The position numbers were made by a program, and so were the translations under genes. Shown here in pieces: positions 1 through 6,936 of a stretch of DNA of 20,556 nt. The stretch spans positions 1 through 20,556 of the forward strand of contig JBCCHN010000088.1 of assembly GCA_039028695.1 (NCBI GenBank), given 5' to 3'. The first letter of the stretch is position 1, and the number at the start of each line of letters is the position of its first letter. Source of the stretch: JANQKX01 sp039028695 (GTDB taxonomy: Bacteria; Pseudomonadota; Alphaproteobacteria; Kiloniellales; Kiloniellaceae). Below the pieces are notes generated by a model that saw nothing but the letters and a program-made list of their open reading frames with translations, had not been told where the DNA came from and did not search any database.

Positions 1-297
1 CAAAAACACTCCCTTATTCAATCAACCGAGTCTGTCCAACTTTCCATGACGGGGTACACTAGTTATTTTGGCAGCAAAGAGGAGGCTTTGGCTTTCTTAA
101 AGGCAGTATACCATTCTCCCGAATATGAAGATCGATCAATTGCAATTCTCAAAGACTATTTTAGCCATAGAGAAATTGAAGAGTTGCCATCCACGCTTAA
201 GAGGCTCGACGAACTAAGCGAAAGTCAGTCTGCACTCTTTAAGGAAATGACTAGAAGCAAAGCTCCGGAATTATCCCGTTTGCTCTCAGGTCAATAG
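1..297 (+). CDS. small protein of unknown function, 5' partial; paralog of the next gene
   Basis: I do not recognise the family. The reading frame is open from base 1 and the stop is TAG at 295-297. An internal ATG lies at 46, but the frame upstream of it (QKHSLIQSTESVQLS) aligns with the next gene (ETVMEL), so the real start is probably outside the window. The visible part is hydrophilic and helical, with a segment LAFLKAVYHSPEY that matches LLKFVKGVYRSDQY of the downstream gene. A later segment, ALFKEMTRSK, matches AVFEEVVRIK. The next gene starts 3 bp after this stop, so the two are probably cotranscribed. Base composition is AT-rich compared with the genes from 2474 onward. If it resembles its paralog it would be exported, but the N-terminus cannot be seen. 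Confidence 0.6.
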   Translation, partial: QKHSLIQSTESVQLSMTGYTSYFGSKEEALAFLKAVYHSPEYEDRSIAILKDYFSHREIEELPSTLKRLDELSESQSALFKEMTRSKAPELSRLLSGQ

Positions 298-300
298 AAA

Positions 301-681
301 ATGTGTAGAACAGCGATCCTATTCTGTTTGGTAGCGATTGCAGTTACGACTGGAACAATTGCGGGTAGTGATGATTATAATTATTTTTTGGAGGAGAAAG
401 TCGAAGAGGATATTCGGAACTTTGAAACGGTAATGGAGCTGCGCATAAAAGAAAGGCCCGAATTTTTGGAAAACCAGGACACCTTACTCAAGTTTGTCAA
501 AGGAGTTTACCGTTCAGACCAATACCAGCAAGAGTACCTGAAGCTGGTCAAGGAACATCTTTCCAAACAAGATATTGGTATATATTTCAAGGTAGCGAGT
601 CTCAAAGACGCATCAAGAGATAGGTATGCGGCCGTTTTTGAGGAAGTGGTGAGGATCAAGCTCGGTGAAAATGAAAATTAG
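301..681 (+). CDS. small exported protein of unknown function; tandem paralog of the preceding gene
   Basis: A 126-residue protein with a typical signal peptide: a short N-terminus (MCRT), then the hydrophobic stretch AILFCLVAIAVTTGTIAG and a plausible cleavage near residues 21-22. The mature part is about 104 residues, charged and predicted mostly helical. Residues 62-120 align without large gaps to the preceding gene: xLLKFVKGVYRSDQY, a middle helix, then AAVFEEVVRIK. No catalytic motif or cysteine pair is visible in the mature part. Spacing of 3 bp to the upstream stop indicates an operon or translational coupling; no strong Shine-Dalgarno is seen. Likely location is the periplasm, or the outer membrane side. 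The pair resembles in size the exported inhibitor and immunity-type proteins found in many proteobacteria, but that is only an analogy. The family is unknown to me. Confidence 0.65.
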   Translation: MCRTAILFCLVAIAVTTGTIAGSDDYNYFLEEKVEEDIRNFETVMELRIKERPEFLENQDTLLKFVKGVYRSDQYQQEYLKLVKEHLSKQDIGIYFKVASLKDASRDRYAAVFEEVVRIKLGENEN

Positions 682-740
682 AATACATCAACGAGATTGA
701 ACAAATATGTTAGACCATCCAATCCATATGAGTGAGACGT

Positions 741-757
741 GTGGGCTCACAGCCCAC
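741..757 (+). terminator. possible hairpin terminator after the tandem paralogs
   Basis: A perfect 7-bp inverted repeat, GTGGGCT / AGCCCAC, with a 3-base loop lies 60 bp after the stop at 681. It is followed about 8 bases later by a T-rich stretch (ttttgcttttct). The T-tract is not immediately adjacent, so this is only a candidate. Its position argues that the next gene begins downstream of it, not at the GTG at 732. Confidence 0.4.
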
Positions 758-824
758 CCTAGCCTTTTGCTTTTCTAAATCTGAAAATGAGTGTGAGCAT
801 CGAACATGGGGGTGTCCGGTTTCG

Positions 825-1583
825 ATGACTTCTGTACCCGCGCTTAGGAAGGCTTGGCATTTTGCGATAGTCGTTATTCTGACCTTACTGACCCAGATTG
901 GTGGGCTGGCTTGGCTGGTTTCACTAGCCTTCAAAAAACAAAAATGGGCCTTCATAACAATCTATTTGGTGATGACGGGGCTCGCCACTCAGGTTGCCCC
1001 GCTTTTTGGCAGGGTCGCGATCGGTTGTTGGGAAAGCGGTCCCCTTGAAGTCCAGTCTTGGCTTTACTGTGGATTGAACCGCAACTACGTGACACCCGAA
1101 CTGAAAGGCGTCCTCTTGAGCGTTGCGAAGAGTGTGGAGCAAGAATATCCCGGGACCAAAACCGTCATTCTGGACGCTGGATTTCCTTTTCTAGATGGTT
1201 TTCCCATGGTGCCCCATCTTTCCCATAGTGACGGGGAAAAAGTGGATCTGGCATTTTTTTATCGCGATCATAAAGGCTATCTCCCCGGCGAAACGAAATC
1301 GCCGATCGGGTATTTAGCCTTCGAAGCGGGCCCGACGGACTGTCCGGATAGTTGGCTCACTCTACGCTGGGGCCTCAAAGCCGTACAGCCGCTATGGCGG
1401 AACCTGGATTTAGAACCGGATCGAACCAAATTTCTAATCGACGCGCTCGGCGCAAACCCTCAAATCGACAAAATACTCCTAGAGCCGCACTTAAAGGAAA
1501 GGTTCGACATTTCAAGCGACAAGGTGAGATTCCAAGGCTGCAGGGCGGCGCGCCATGACGATCATATACACATCCAGCTTTGA
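825..1583 (+). CDS. membrane-anchored LAS-family zinc peptidase (MepA/D-Ala-D-Ala peptidase fold)
   Basis: With the ATG at 825 this is a 252-residue protein. Residues about 13-36 and 41-62 form two hydrophobic membrane segments, and the rest is a soluble domain, probably periplasmic. The domain carries the LAS signature: H134-x6-D141 (HSDGEKVD) and, near the C-terminus, ARHDDHIHIQL with H247-x-H249. These correspond to the zinc ligands of MepA, VanX and lysostaphin-type peptidases (H..D...HxH). Such enzymes cut peptide crosslinks of peptidoglycan or related cell-wall peptides; the exact substrate cannot be read from sequence. A GTG at 732 would add 31 cysteine-containing residues of low plausibility and would include the hairpin at 741-757, so I reject it. 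The gene stands alone between the small paralog pair and rpmF. Family assignment is confident; biological role is inferred. Confidence 0.75.
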   Translation: MTSVPALRKAWHFAIVVILTLLTQIGGLAWLVSLAFKKQKWAFITIYLVMTGLATQVAPLFGRVAIGCWESGPLEVQSWLYCGLNRNYVTPELKGVLLSVAKSVEQEYPGTKTVILDAGFPFLDGFPMVPHLSHSDGEKVDLAFFYRDHKGYLPGETKSPIGYLAFEAGPTDCPDSWLTLRWGLKAVQPLWRNLDLEPDRTKFLIDALGANPQIDKILLEPHLKERFDISSDKVRFQGCRAARHDDHIHIQL

Positions 1584-1949
1584 TCTTACCGTCGCTCGAC
1601 GACCTATTTGCCGCCATGGGTCCTGGTTGTTGCGCACCCTGCCAATACCGGTCAACCAGTCCGGGCTCTTTTTTTGAATGGAAGTGTATCGGGGGGTAGG
1701 CCAGAAGCGACACAAATCCATGCTCGACACCCGACCGGTCGTTTAGGCGAGTCTGACGGGGCCTCAAGGGCAGTAAGATCGATAGCTCAAAGGTATGCGC
1801 GCCAAATCGGCCGCGACCCATCACAAATTCGGGGCAAAGCGCCAGCGGCTGCCCTGAATTACAAGGATGAAACGATGAAAAACTTATTTAATGAGTATCT
1901 GACCTGGATTCACTTTTATGGACAAAATCAGGTCTGAGGCGATGGATCG
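1584..1949. other. gap with no confident gene; possible 20-residue ORF at 1875-1937
   Basis: The longest frames here, on both strands, have implausible composition and I do not call them. One short plus-strand candidate stands out: ATG at 1875, stop at 1935-1937, encoding MKNLFNEYLTWIHFYGQNQV, with AAGGA at 1863-1867 placed 7 bases before the ATG. It ends 12 bp before the rpmF stop on the other strand. The good ribosome-binding site and aromatic-rich composition make it worth a note, but 20 codons are too few to establish a gene. I see no tRNA in this stretch. Confidence 0.3.
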
Positions 1950-2129
1950 CTACTTCTTGGGCTCCAGGATCTGTCGGCCACGGTACATGCCCGTCTCAAG
2001 GTCGATATGGTGCGGTCGGCGCAATTCGCCCGAGTCCTGGTCCTCGACATAGCTCTGCTGCTTCAACCGCTGATGAGACCGGCGCATACCCCGCCTGGAG
2101 GCTGAGATCTTTGACTTGGGAACGGCCAT
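1950..2129 (-). CDS. rpmF: 50S ribosomal protein L32
   Basis: A 59-residue gene that is easy to miss because of its length. Reading the minus strand from CAT at 2127-2129 gives MAVPKSKISASRRGMRRSHQ, the conserved L32 N-terminus (MAVPK..xS.SRRgmRRsH), and ends with RGRQILEPKK and a TAG at 1950-1952. The HHIDLETGMYRGRQI segment is the standard L32 C-terminal part. No cysteines are present, so this is the zinc-free form. L32 sits in the large ribosomal subunit near the peptidyl-transferase region. A Shine-Dalgarno AAAGGA lies about 9 bases before the start. The plsX-fabH genes that accompany rpmF in many bacteria are not next to it here; the nearest gene on the same strand is the methyltransferase, 344 bp upstream. 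Confidence 0.95.
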   Translation of the reverse strand: MAVPKSKISASRRGMRRSHQRLKQQSYVEDQDSGELRRPHHIDLETGMYRGRQILEPKK

Positions 2130-2473
2130 GACGATTTATCCTTTATTCGCAATCCTGTCTCGCAGAGAAGGCGCACCTTATAGCGCCTCCTTTTCGCGAA
2201 CGCCACCCCAAATCGCCTCGAAAACATGGCATAAAGGCATTGGACTCGACAGCGCCCTAAAGGCCCGGCAAGGATGGCCGTTTTGTCGTCAATTACTGAT
2301 AACGGGGTCTCGGATCGGCCCATCGGGCCGGTCGAGGCCATCATCAGATCCCCACGCTTCCGACCACAACACCTTGATTCTTTTACTATAAAACTCCCAC
2401 GCCATGGCCTTTTGGCCGCTTCGATCAAGCGATGCAATTCTATACCAGAGGTGGCATGTTGGAGAAATTTCAC
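2130..2473. other. gap upstream of rpmF; two small inverted repeats, no gene
   Basis: No convincing coding frame is present on either strand. Two hairpin-capable repeats are visible: AGGCGC at 2169-2174 with GCGCCT at 2183-2188, and CGGCCC at 2316-2321 with GGGCCG at 2325-2330 (loop ATC). The second could end the methyltransferase transcript, although no T-tract follows it. On the minus strand a TATAAG box within the first repeat, about 50 bp before the rpmF start, has TGGCGT 17 bp further upstream and could be the rpmF promoter. This match is weak. Confidence 0.3.
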
Positions 2474-3319
2474 CTAGCGTGGCTTGCGGGCGATCATTTC
2501 GACAGGGGCGATTTTTCCGGCCGCCAGTCCGGCGACCATGTTCCGGATTTTTGTGGCAGCGGTATCACCGAACAAAATGTGCAGGCCAAGGGGCGGCGGT
2601 CCGCCGGCAGATTTGGTCTTTTCAATCATCTTGGCCAGAAAGTCTTGAGCGAAATCCAGGCGATTGCGTTCTTGCCGCATGTCAAATCCCGCATTGAGCA
2701 GGGCGACCCGATAGGCCTCCGGCTCGGCGAGAGAACTTGTTTCGGGCACGCTCGCCCACGGCACGGGATAGTCCAGCGGCTTGTCACTGGTTTTCATGAC
2801 GTCATAGATGCCAAAAACCCCGCCGGGGCGTAAGCTGCGGAAAACCTCGGCGAATAAGCTCGGCTTATCGGCGATGTTCATGCCCACGTGCAACATGACG
2901 GCGGCGTCGAAGGTTTCGTCGTCAAAGGGTAGGGCGGTCGCGCTGCCTTGCAGCAGCTCAATCTGTTTGGATAGGCCGACCCAGTCGTTCAGCACCCGGC
3001 CGGTTTCCACAAATTCAGGCGTCAGATCGATGCCGGTGACCTTGGGCCGATAGGTTTTGGCAATGAAACGGGCGGTACCCCCAAGCCCGCTGCCGATATC
3101 CAAAACATGGTTTTCCAAAGACAGGCCCAGCTGAGACAAAAACTGAATCGAGGCCTGGCGTCCGCCGATGTGGAACTCGTCAACGGGCGCTAAATCGTCA
3201 ATCTTCACGGTTTTCGGCGATTTCCCAAGCTTCTCCAAGCCATCTGAAATGGCCGCCAGAAGGTTGTCATGGCGGTAGTGCTCTTTGACGTCTTCTTCCC
3301 GGTCCATGGCCCGACCCAT
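2474..3319 (-). CDS. class I SAM-dependent methyltransferase (UbiE / sarcosine-dimethylglycine methyltransferase-like)
   Basis: A 281-residue soluble enzyme. Motif I is HVLDIGSGLGG at residues 71-81, followed by the acidic ribose-binding residue in GIDLT (D98). The stretch GSATALPFDDETFDA (125-139) is the adenine-binding/motif III region typical of the UbiE and Methyltransf_11 type, and LRPGGVFGIYDV (163-174) is the post-motif strand. The overall pattern, including the N-terminal HIGGRQA segment before motif I, is like glycine-, sarcosine- or dimethylglycine-N-methyltransferases and phosphoethanolamine methyltransferases. The methyl acceptor cannot be assigned. The start at 3319 has GGGGGCGA upstream; Met5 (3307) is an alternative. 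It lies 120 bp downstream of the transporter gene on the same strand, so cotranscription is possible but not certain. Confidence 0.8.
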   Translation of the reverse strand: MGRAMDREEDVKEHYRHDNLLAAISDGLEKLGKSPKTVKIDDLAPVDEFHIGGRQASIQFLSQLGLSLENHVLDIGSGLGGTARFIAKTYRPKVTGIDLTPEFVETGRVLNDWVGLSKQIELLQGSATALPFDDETFDAAVMLHVGMNIADKPSLFAEVFRSLRPGGVFGIYDVMKTSDKPLDYPVPWASVPETSSLAEPEAYRVALLNAGFDMRQERNRLDFAQDFLAKMIEKTKSAGGPPPLGLHILFGDTAATKIRNMVAGLAAGKIAPVEMIARKPR

Positions 3320-3439
3320 GGCATTCGCCCCCGTACTGGTTCAAGCCAGCCATTCAACCCACTCTTTATGGGCCGACTTTATCACTCTCGCCGGGGTCTG
3401 TGGCAATTTTTTGAAACCGGATACCTCAGGGCACAGCGC

Positions 3440-4462
3440 TCAGGGATTTGCATCGGAGTCGGGCCCCGTCGAGGGTGCGCCGGGTACAAAAGTGGTCTCA
3501 CCGGTTGGGGTCAGGCTGGCATTTTTCCGCGCGTTGACGATTTCGCGATAACCCAAATAGATACCGCTGCAGACAATAAGGATCATGCCCACGATGGTGT
3601 TCCAGCCTGGCACTTCGTTCCAGACGAAATAGGCCATCGTCGCTGCCAAGGGTAGGTAGCTGTAGTCGAAGGGCGCAATAAGGCTGGCGCTCGCCACCTG
3701 ATAGGCCCTTGTGATCAGCATGTAGCCGCACATGCCAAAAACACCGAGCAGCGCCAGGTAGCCCAGACTGGACGGGTCTGGCCAGGCCCAATCCCAGCGC
3801 AGATGACGGAAATCCTGACCCAGGTCAAACAGCTGATTGATCCCATAGCCCATGGGTAACACCAATATCCCGGCAAAAACGATGGTATAAAGGCCCATAG
3901 TGACGGTGGTGTCTTTTTCGCCGATTTGTCGTGCCAGGATTTGCGACAGGGCATAGGAAATGGCGCAGATCAGGGGCAGTACGGCGACCCATTGAAAGCT
4001 GTCGCCGGTGGGGTTCATGGCAATAATGACCCCCGCAAATCCGATCAGCAGGCAGGCCAGCCGTTGCCATCCAATGGTCTCGCGCAAGAACAGAACGGCG
4101 AAGATCGCCGTGAACAAGGGCGCGGCGAAAAAGATGGTGGTCACCTCGGCCAGTCCCATGAAGGGAAAGGCGGTGTAAAAAAGAGAAAAGCCAAAGGCAA
4201 ACAGCCCGGCTCGCAAGAGGTGGAGGTGCCATAAGGGCGAAAACAGCCGATGGGGGGCTCCCAACATCTTGATGGTGGGAACCAAAACCAACAGAGCCAC
4301 GCACGCCCGGGCTGAAATCAGCATCCACACGGTGAAGTCACCCAGAAGCGCCTTCATCATGGCATCCTGAAGAACGAAAAACAGCATGCCAATTTCGATC
4401 GAGATGATTCCGGCGATCGGACGAGACGGGGTATCGGTAAGTGTGGCTTCGGTTCGGGACAA
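3440..4462 (-). CDS. EamA/DMT-superfamily membrane transporter
   Basis: About 340 residues with roughly ten hydrophobic segments arranged as two EamA repeats. The first starts at IAGIISIEIGMLFFVLQDAM and includes the typical ARACVALLVL stretch; the second begins near LVLPMGYGINQL and contains GYMLITRAYQVASASLIAPFDY, a hallmark of this family (RAyq.a.as..ap..Y). Members are inner-membrane exporters or importers of amino acids, nucleosides or other small metabolites. The substrate is unknown. The frame extends back to a TTG at 4588, but that codon lacks a ribosome-binding site. I prefer the TTG at 4462, which follows GGAGGT, although the spacing of 3 bases is short; there is no ATG upstream of the first membrane segment. 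The C-terminal tail is hydrophilic (PTGETTFVPGAPSTG). Confidence 0.8.
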   Translation of the reverse strand: MSRTEATLTDTPSRPIAGIISIEIGMLFFVLQDAMMKALLGDFTVWMLISARACVALLVLVPTIKMLGAPHRLFSPLWHLHLLRAGLFAFGFSLFYTAFPFMGLAEVTTIFFAAPLFTAIFAVLFLRETIGWQRLACLLIGFAGVIIAMNPTGDSFQWVAVLPLICAISYALSQILARQIGEKDTTVTMGLYTIVFAGILVLPMGYGINQLFDLGQDFRHLRWDWAWPDPSSLGYLALLGVFGMCGYMLITRAYQVASASLIAPFDYSYLPLAATMAYFVWNEVPGWNTIVGMILIVCSGIYLGYREIVNARKNASLTPTGETTFVPGAPSTGPDSDANP

Positions 4463-4757
4463 AGGACCTCCAAGATTGCTGCATGGTGAAATGCGTCGGC
4501 TTGAGCCCTTCTTGAATGCTACGTCAGAATGATCAGAAAGCGGACACGATTTAATTTCATGCGGGTTATCGAGCTTTTCGATTCGCAAGGAATTCAGCTG
4601 GGCTCGGAGGCTATCCCTATAGAGGACAATTCGGTCGGCTTAAAAAAGGCTCTTGCGCCGGTGGAGTCTTACTCTCTAACTTGGCGCCGAATTTTGGAAC
4701 ACGACCCTGTGCTCAAGAGCATTCAAGAAACGGGCATCCAGGAAAAAGGGGCAAAAG
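4463..4757. other. region between divergent genes; weak plus-strand ORF 4529-4786
   Basis: This is the divergent promoter region between the transporter and the dehydrogenase. A plus-strand frame (ATG at 4529, or 4559) encodes up to 85 residues, including VIELFDSQGIQLGSEAIPIE, and runs 29 bp into the dehydrogenase start. Its composition is protein-like in the middle, but it has no clear ribosome-binding site and I do not recognise it. I see no convincing sigma-70 promoter. Confidence 0.2.
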
Positions 4758-5732
4758 ATGAAGATCGGCTTTATCGGACTGGGTAATGTGGGCGGCAAGT
4801 TGGCCGGCAGCATTCTTCGCAACGGCTATAAGCTGACGGTGCGGGATTTGGATCCGGCGGCGGCCAAGGTTTTCTTGGACCAAGGCGCTGGTTGGGCGGA
4901 AAGCCCCCGCGAAATGGCGCGAGCCTGCGATATGATCATCACCTGCTTGCCGTCGCCGTCCGCCTGCTCGGCGGTGATGGAGGCCGACGACGGCATTCTC
5001 GCTGGTTTGTCTGAGGGCAAAATCTGGGCCGAGATGTCGACCACCGACGAGGCCGAGGTCAAGCGCATGGCCGAGCTGGTTCGCGCCCGCGGTGCCGAGC
5101 CTATCGATTGCCCCGTCTCTGGTGGATGCCATCGTGCGGCCACCGGCAACATCTCCATCTTCGCGGGTTGTTCGCGGGACACCTTCGATCGGGCGGTGCC
5201 TGTGCTCAAATCGATGGGCCGGCGCATTCTTCACACCGGCGATGTGGGTTCGGCCTCCGTTCTCAAGGTCGTAACAAACTACCTAGCGACCGCTAACCTG
5301 ATCACCCTCTGCGAAGCCATGGTCACGGCCCGGGCGGCAGGCATGGACCTGAACACGACCTTCGAGGCGATCCGCATTTCCTCTGGCACCTCCTTCGTCC
5401 ATGAGACCGAAAGCCAGGTCATCCTGAATGGTTCGCGGGACATAAACTTCACCATGGACCTGGTGGTTAAAGACATGAGCCTCTTCCAATCCGTGGCTGA
5501 CCGGGCAGACGTGCCCTTGGAGGTTTCGCCGCTGCTGCTCAGTATTTTCAAGGACGGCCAAGCCCGCTATGGGGATCGGGAATGGTCACCCAACATCATA
5601 AAGCGTCTTGAGGAGGCCACGGGCTTGTCAATCCTGGCCGATGGCTTCCCCGCCGAAATGGTGGACGACGAACCCGAGGAGCCGGGCTACGAGGTCATCC
5701 CCACCGGCTCCGACCGTGCCGCTGCGGAGTAG
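4758..5732 (+). CDS. NAD(P)-dependent 3-hydroxyisobutyrate dehydrogenase-family oxidoreductase
   Basis: A 324-residue beta-hydroxyacid dehydrogenase. The Rossmann fold starts at the N-terminus with GFIGLGNVGG (residues 4-13; G-x-G-x-x-G). The substrate-binding motif is DCPVSGG (117-123), and the catalytic lysine is K170 in LKVVTNYL with N174 four residues on. A second conserved lysine lies in VVKDMSLF (K238). Family members oxidise 3-hydroxyisobutyrate or reduce tartronate semialdehyde, succinic semialdehyde and similar compounds; the true substrate is open. An acidic C-terminal extension of about 30 residues (MVDDEPEEPGYEV) goes beyond the usual family length of about 295. AAAGGGG about 6 bases before the ATG is a good ribosome-binding site. 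The gene converges with the M24 gene, with 8 bp between stops. Confidence 0.85.
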   Translation: MKIGFIGLGNVGGKLAGSILRNGYKLTVRDLDPAAAKVFLDQGAGWAESPREMARACDMIITCLPSPSACSAVMEADDGILAGLSEGKIWAEMSTTDEAEVKRMAELVRARGAEPIDCPVSGGCHRAATGNISIFAGCSRDTFDRAVPVLKSMGRRILHTGDVGSASVLKVVTNYLATANLITLCEAMVTARAAGMDLNTTFEAIRISSGTSFVHETESQVILNGSRDINFTMDLVVKDMSLFQSVADRADVPLEVSPLLLSIFKDGQARYGDREWSPNIIKRLEEATGLSILADGFPAEMVDDEPEEPGYEVIPTGSDRAAAE

Positions 5733-5740
5733 AACGGGCT

Positions 5741-6898
5741 CTAAACCACGCAAAGATCCTTGGAATAGGGGGTGAAGTACTCAAAGCCCCCTTCCGTCAC
5801 TACGATCGAATCCCCGACCCGGCCGCCGAACTTGTGGGGGATGGTGATACCCCCGTCGATGGCAAAGGTCATGCCGGTCTGCAGCTTGGTTTTGTCTCCC
5901 TCTTTAATCTCCGGCTGTTCCAGGAATGAACAACCAATGGCCCGGCCCGTGCGATAGCCCGGCTCAAACCCCGCCTGCAGATAAACCTCGTTGGCTGCGG
6001 CATGCACTTCCTCGGCGATGGCGCCGGGCCGAATGGCATTAAGGGCGGCCATTTGAGCTTCAACGGTGATCTCATAGATGTTGGCTTGCGGGCCGGTCAC
6101 CGAGCTGATGAAAAACTCCCGGTCAAAGCCCAGCTTGTACTGCTTAAAATTCACCATGCCGCAAAAGCACATGTAAACCGGGTCACCTTTGGCCAGTTCT
6201 TTTACGTTGGAGCGTCGGTGGACCTTCGAAGTGTCGTGCCCGGAGTGGAGAATCTGCAAATTGTGGATCGTGGGTGAGATGAAGTTCTCCCATCCCTGAT
6301 CGGTCAGAAACCCCGCTGCCTTACGGGTACCCCCGGCCAGTATGGCCAAGGCCACTTCATATTCCGGCACGCCTTCGCCCAGGACGGCCTTGCCCGCCTC
6401 GACCATGGCAATGGCCACCTGGCCCGCTTGGCGCATGATTTCTAGCTCCGCCGTGGACTTAATCAACCGCATCCGGCCAATGATGGCGGTGATGTCTTTA
6501 AAGCGCGCTCGACCGACCCTTTCCTCCAAGAAGTAGAGCACCAGGGGGGCCACCTTCAGCTTTTCCCAGCCCAAAACTGCGCTCGACCCGGCTTGCTCGA
6601 GGGCTTTTCCCAGCACATTCTCCCAGCGGTTTTCGCCTGCATCCTCCCAGGGGCGCACATCTTCCACCCAGGTCATTTCTGATGCCATTTCCGATTCCAT
6701 CAGGGGCGTGATGATGATGGGGTCACCGTCCTTGGGCACCAGCATGAAGGTTGGCCGCCCGAACTCTACGCCCAGGTAGCCCCAGAAACCCCCATAGTAG
6801 GCAATTGAATCCTCATCTGTCAGTATCGCCAGATCAATCCCGGCCTCCTGCAAGTGCTGTTGCAGACCCTCTGTCCGCTGCCGCATTTCCTCGAGCAT
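5741..6898 (-). CDS. creatinase-like M24 (pita-bread fold) protein with degenerate metal site
   Basis: A 385-residue, two-domain protein of the creatinase/prolidase type: an N-terminal creatinase domain (about 1-140, including ILTDEDSIAYYGGFWGY) and a C-terminal pita-bread domain. The usual five metal ligands of M24 peptidases (D, D, H, E, E) are mostly replaced. The first Asp region reads VYMCFCGMV, the second Asp is kept (D259 in LGFDREFF), the His of GHGIG is R319 (GRAIG), the first Glu is D348 (FAIDGG), and the last Glu is G362 (RVGDSIVVT). H227 in KVHRRSNVKELAKGD falls where creatinase has its catalytic histidine (H-x10-GD spacing), from my memory of that sequence. A metal-free amidinohydrolase-like or other hydrolase activity is possible; a true aminopeptidase P is unlikely. 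GAGGAAA precedes the ATG. It is the downstream partner of the SDR gene, 38 bp away. Confidence 0.8.
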   Translation of the reverse strand: MLEEMRQRTEGLQQHLQEAGIDLAILTDEDSIAYYGGFWGYLGVEFGRPTFMLVPKDGDPIIITPLMESEMASEMTWVEDVRPWEDAGENRWENVLGKALEQAGSSAVLGWEKLKVAPLVLYFLEERVGRARFKDITAIIGRMRLIKSTAELEIMRQAGQVAIAMVEAGKAVLGEGVPEYEVALAILAGGTRKAAGFLTDQGWENFISPTIHNLQILHSGHDTSKVHRRSNVKELAKGDPVYMCFCGMVNFKQYKLGFDREFFISSVTGPQANIYEITVEAQMAALNAIRPGAIAEEVHAAANEVYLQAGFEPGYRTGRAIGCSFLEQPEIKEGDKTKLQTGMTFAIDGGITIPHKFGGRVGDSIVVTEGGFEYFTPYSKDLCVV

Positions 6899-6936
6899 GT
6901 TTTTTCCTCACCAAAATTATTCCAAGCCGAACGGCT

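Noticed and set aside
732..824. GTG start for the LAS peptidase giving 31 extra residues
   Set aside because: The extension has cysteine-rich, low-plausibility sequence and overlaps a 7-bp hairpin. The membrane segment starts shortly after the ATG at 825.
1375..1824. Minus-strand 149-residue frame
   Set aside because: It lies mostly antisense to the LAS peptidase gene, with arginine/proline-rich composition and no recognisable motif.
1608..1937. Plus-strand 109-residue frame
   Set aside because: Composition is not protein-like in its first 85 residues and no ribosome-binding site precedes it. Only its last 20 codons, with their own start and ribosome-binding site, are noted.
2063..2473. Minus-strand 136-residue frame and plus-strand frames in the same gap
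   Set aside because: They overlap rpmF or the methyltransferase end and show no family features.
4529..4786. Plus-strand 85-residue frame before the dehydrogenase
   Set aside because: No ribosome-binding site, overlaps the dehydrogenase start by 29 bp, no recognised family. Noted only as a weak possibility.
5741..6898. Xaa-Pro aminopeptidase or prolidase annotation
   Set aside because: The fold fits, but four of the five metal ligands needed for peptidase activity are replaced.
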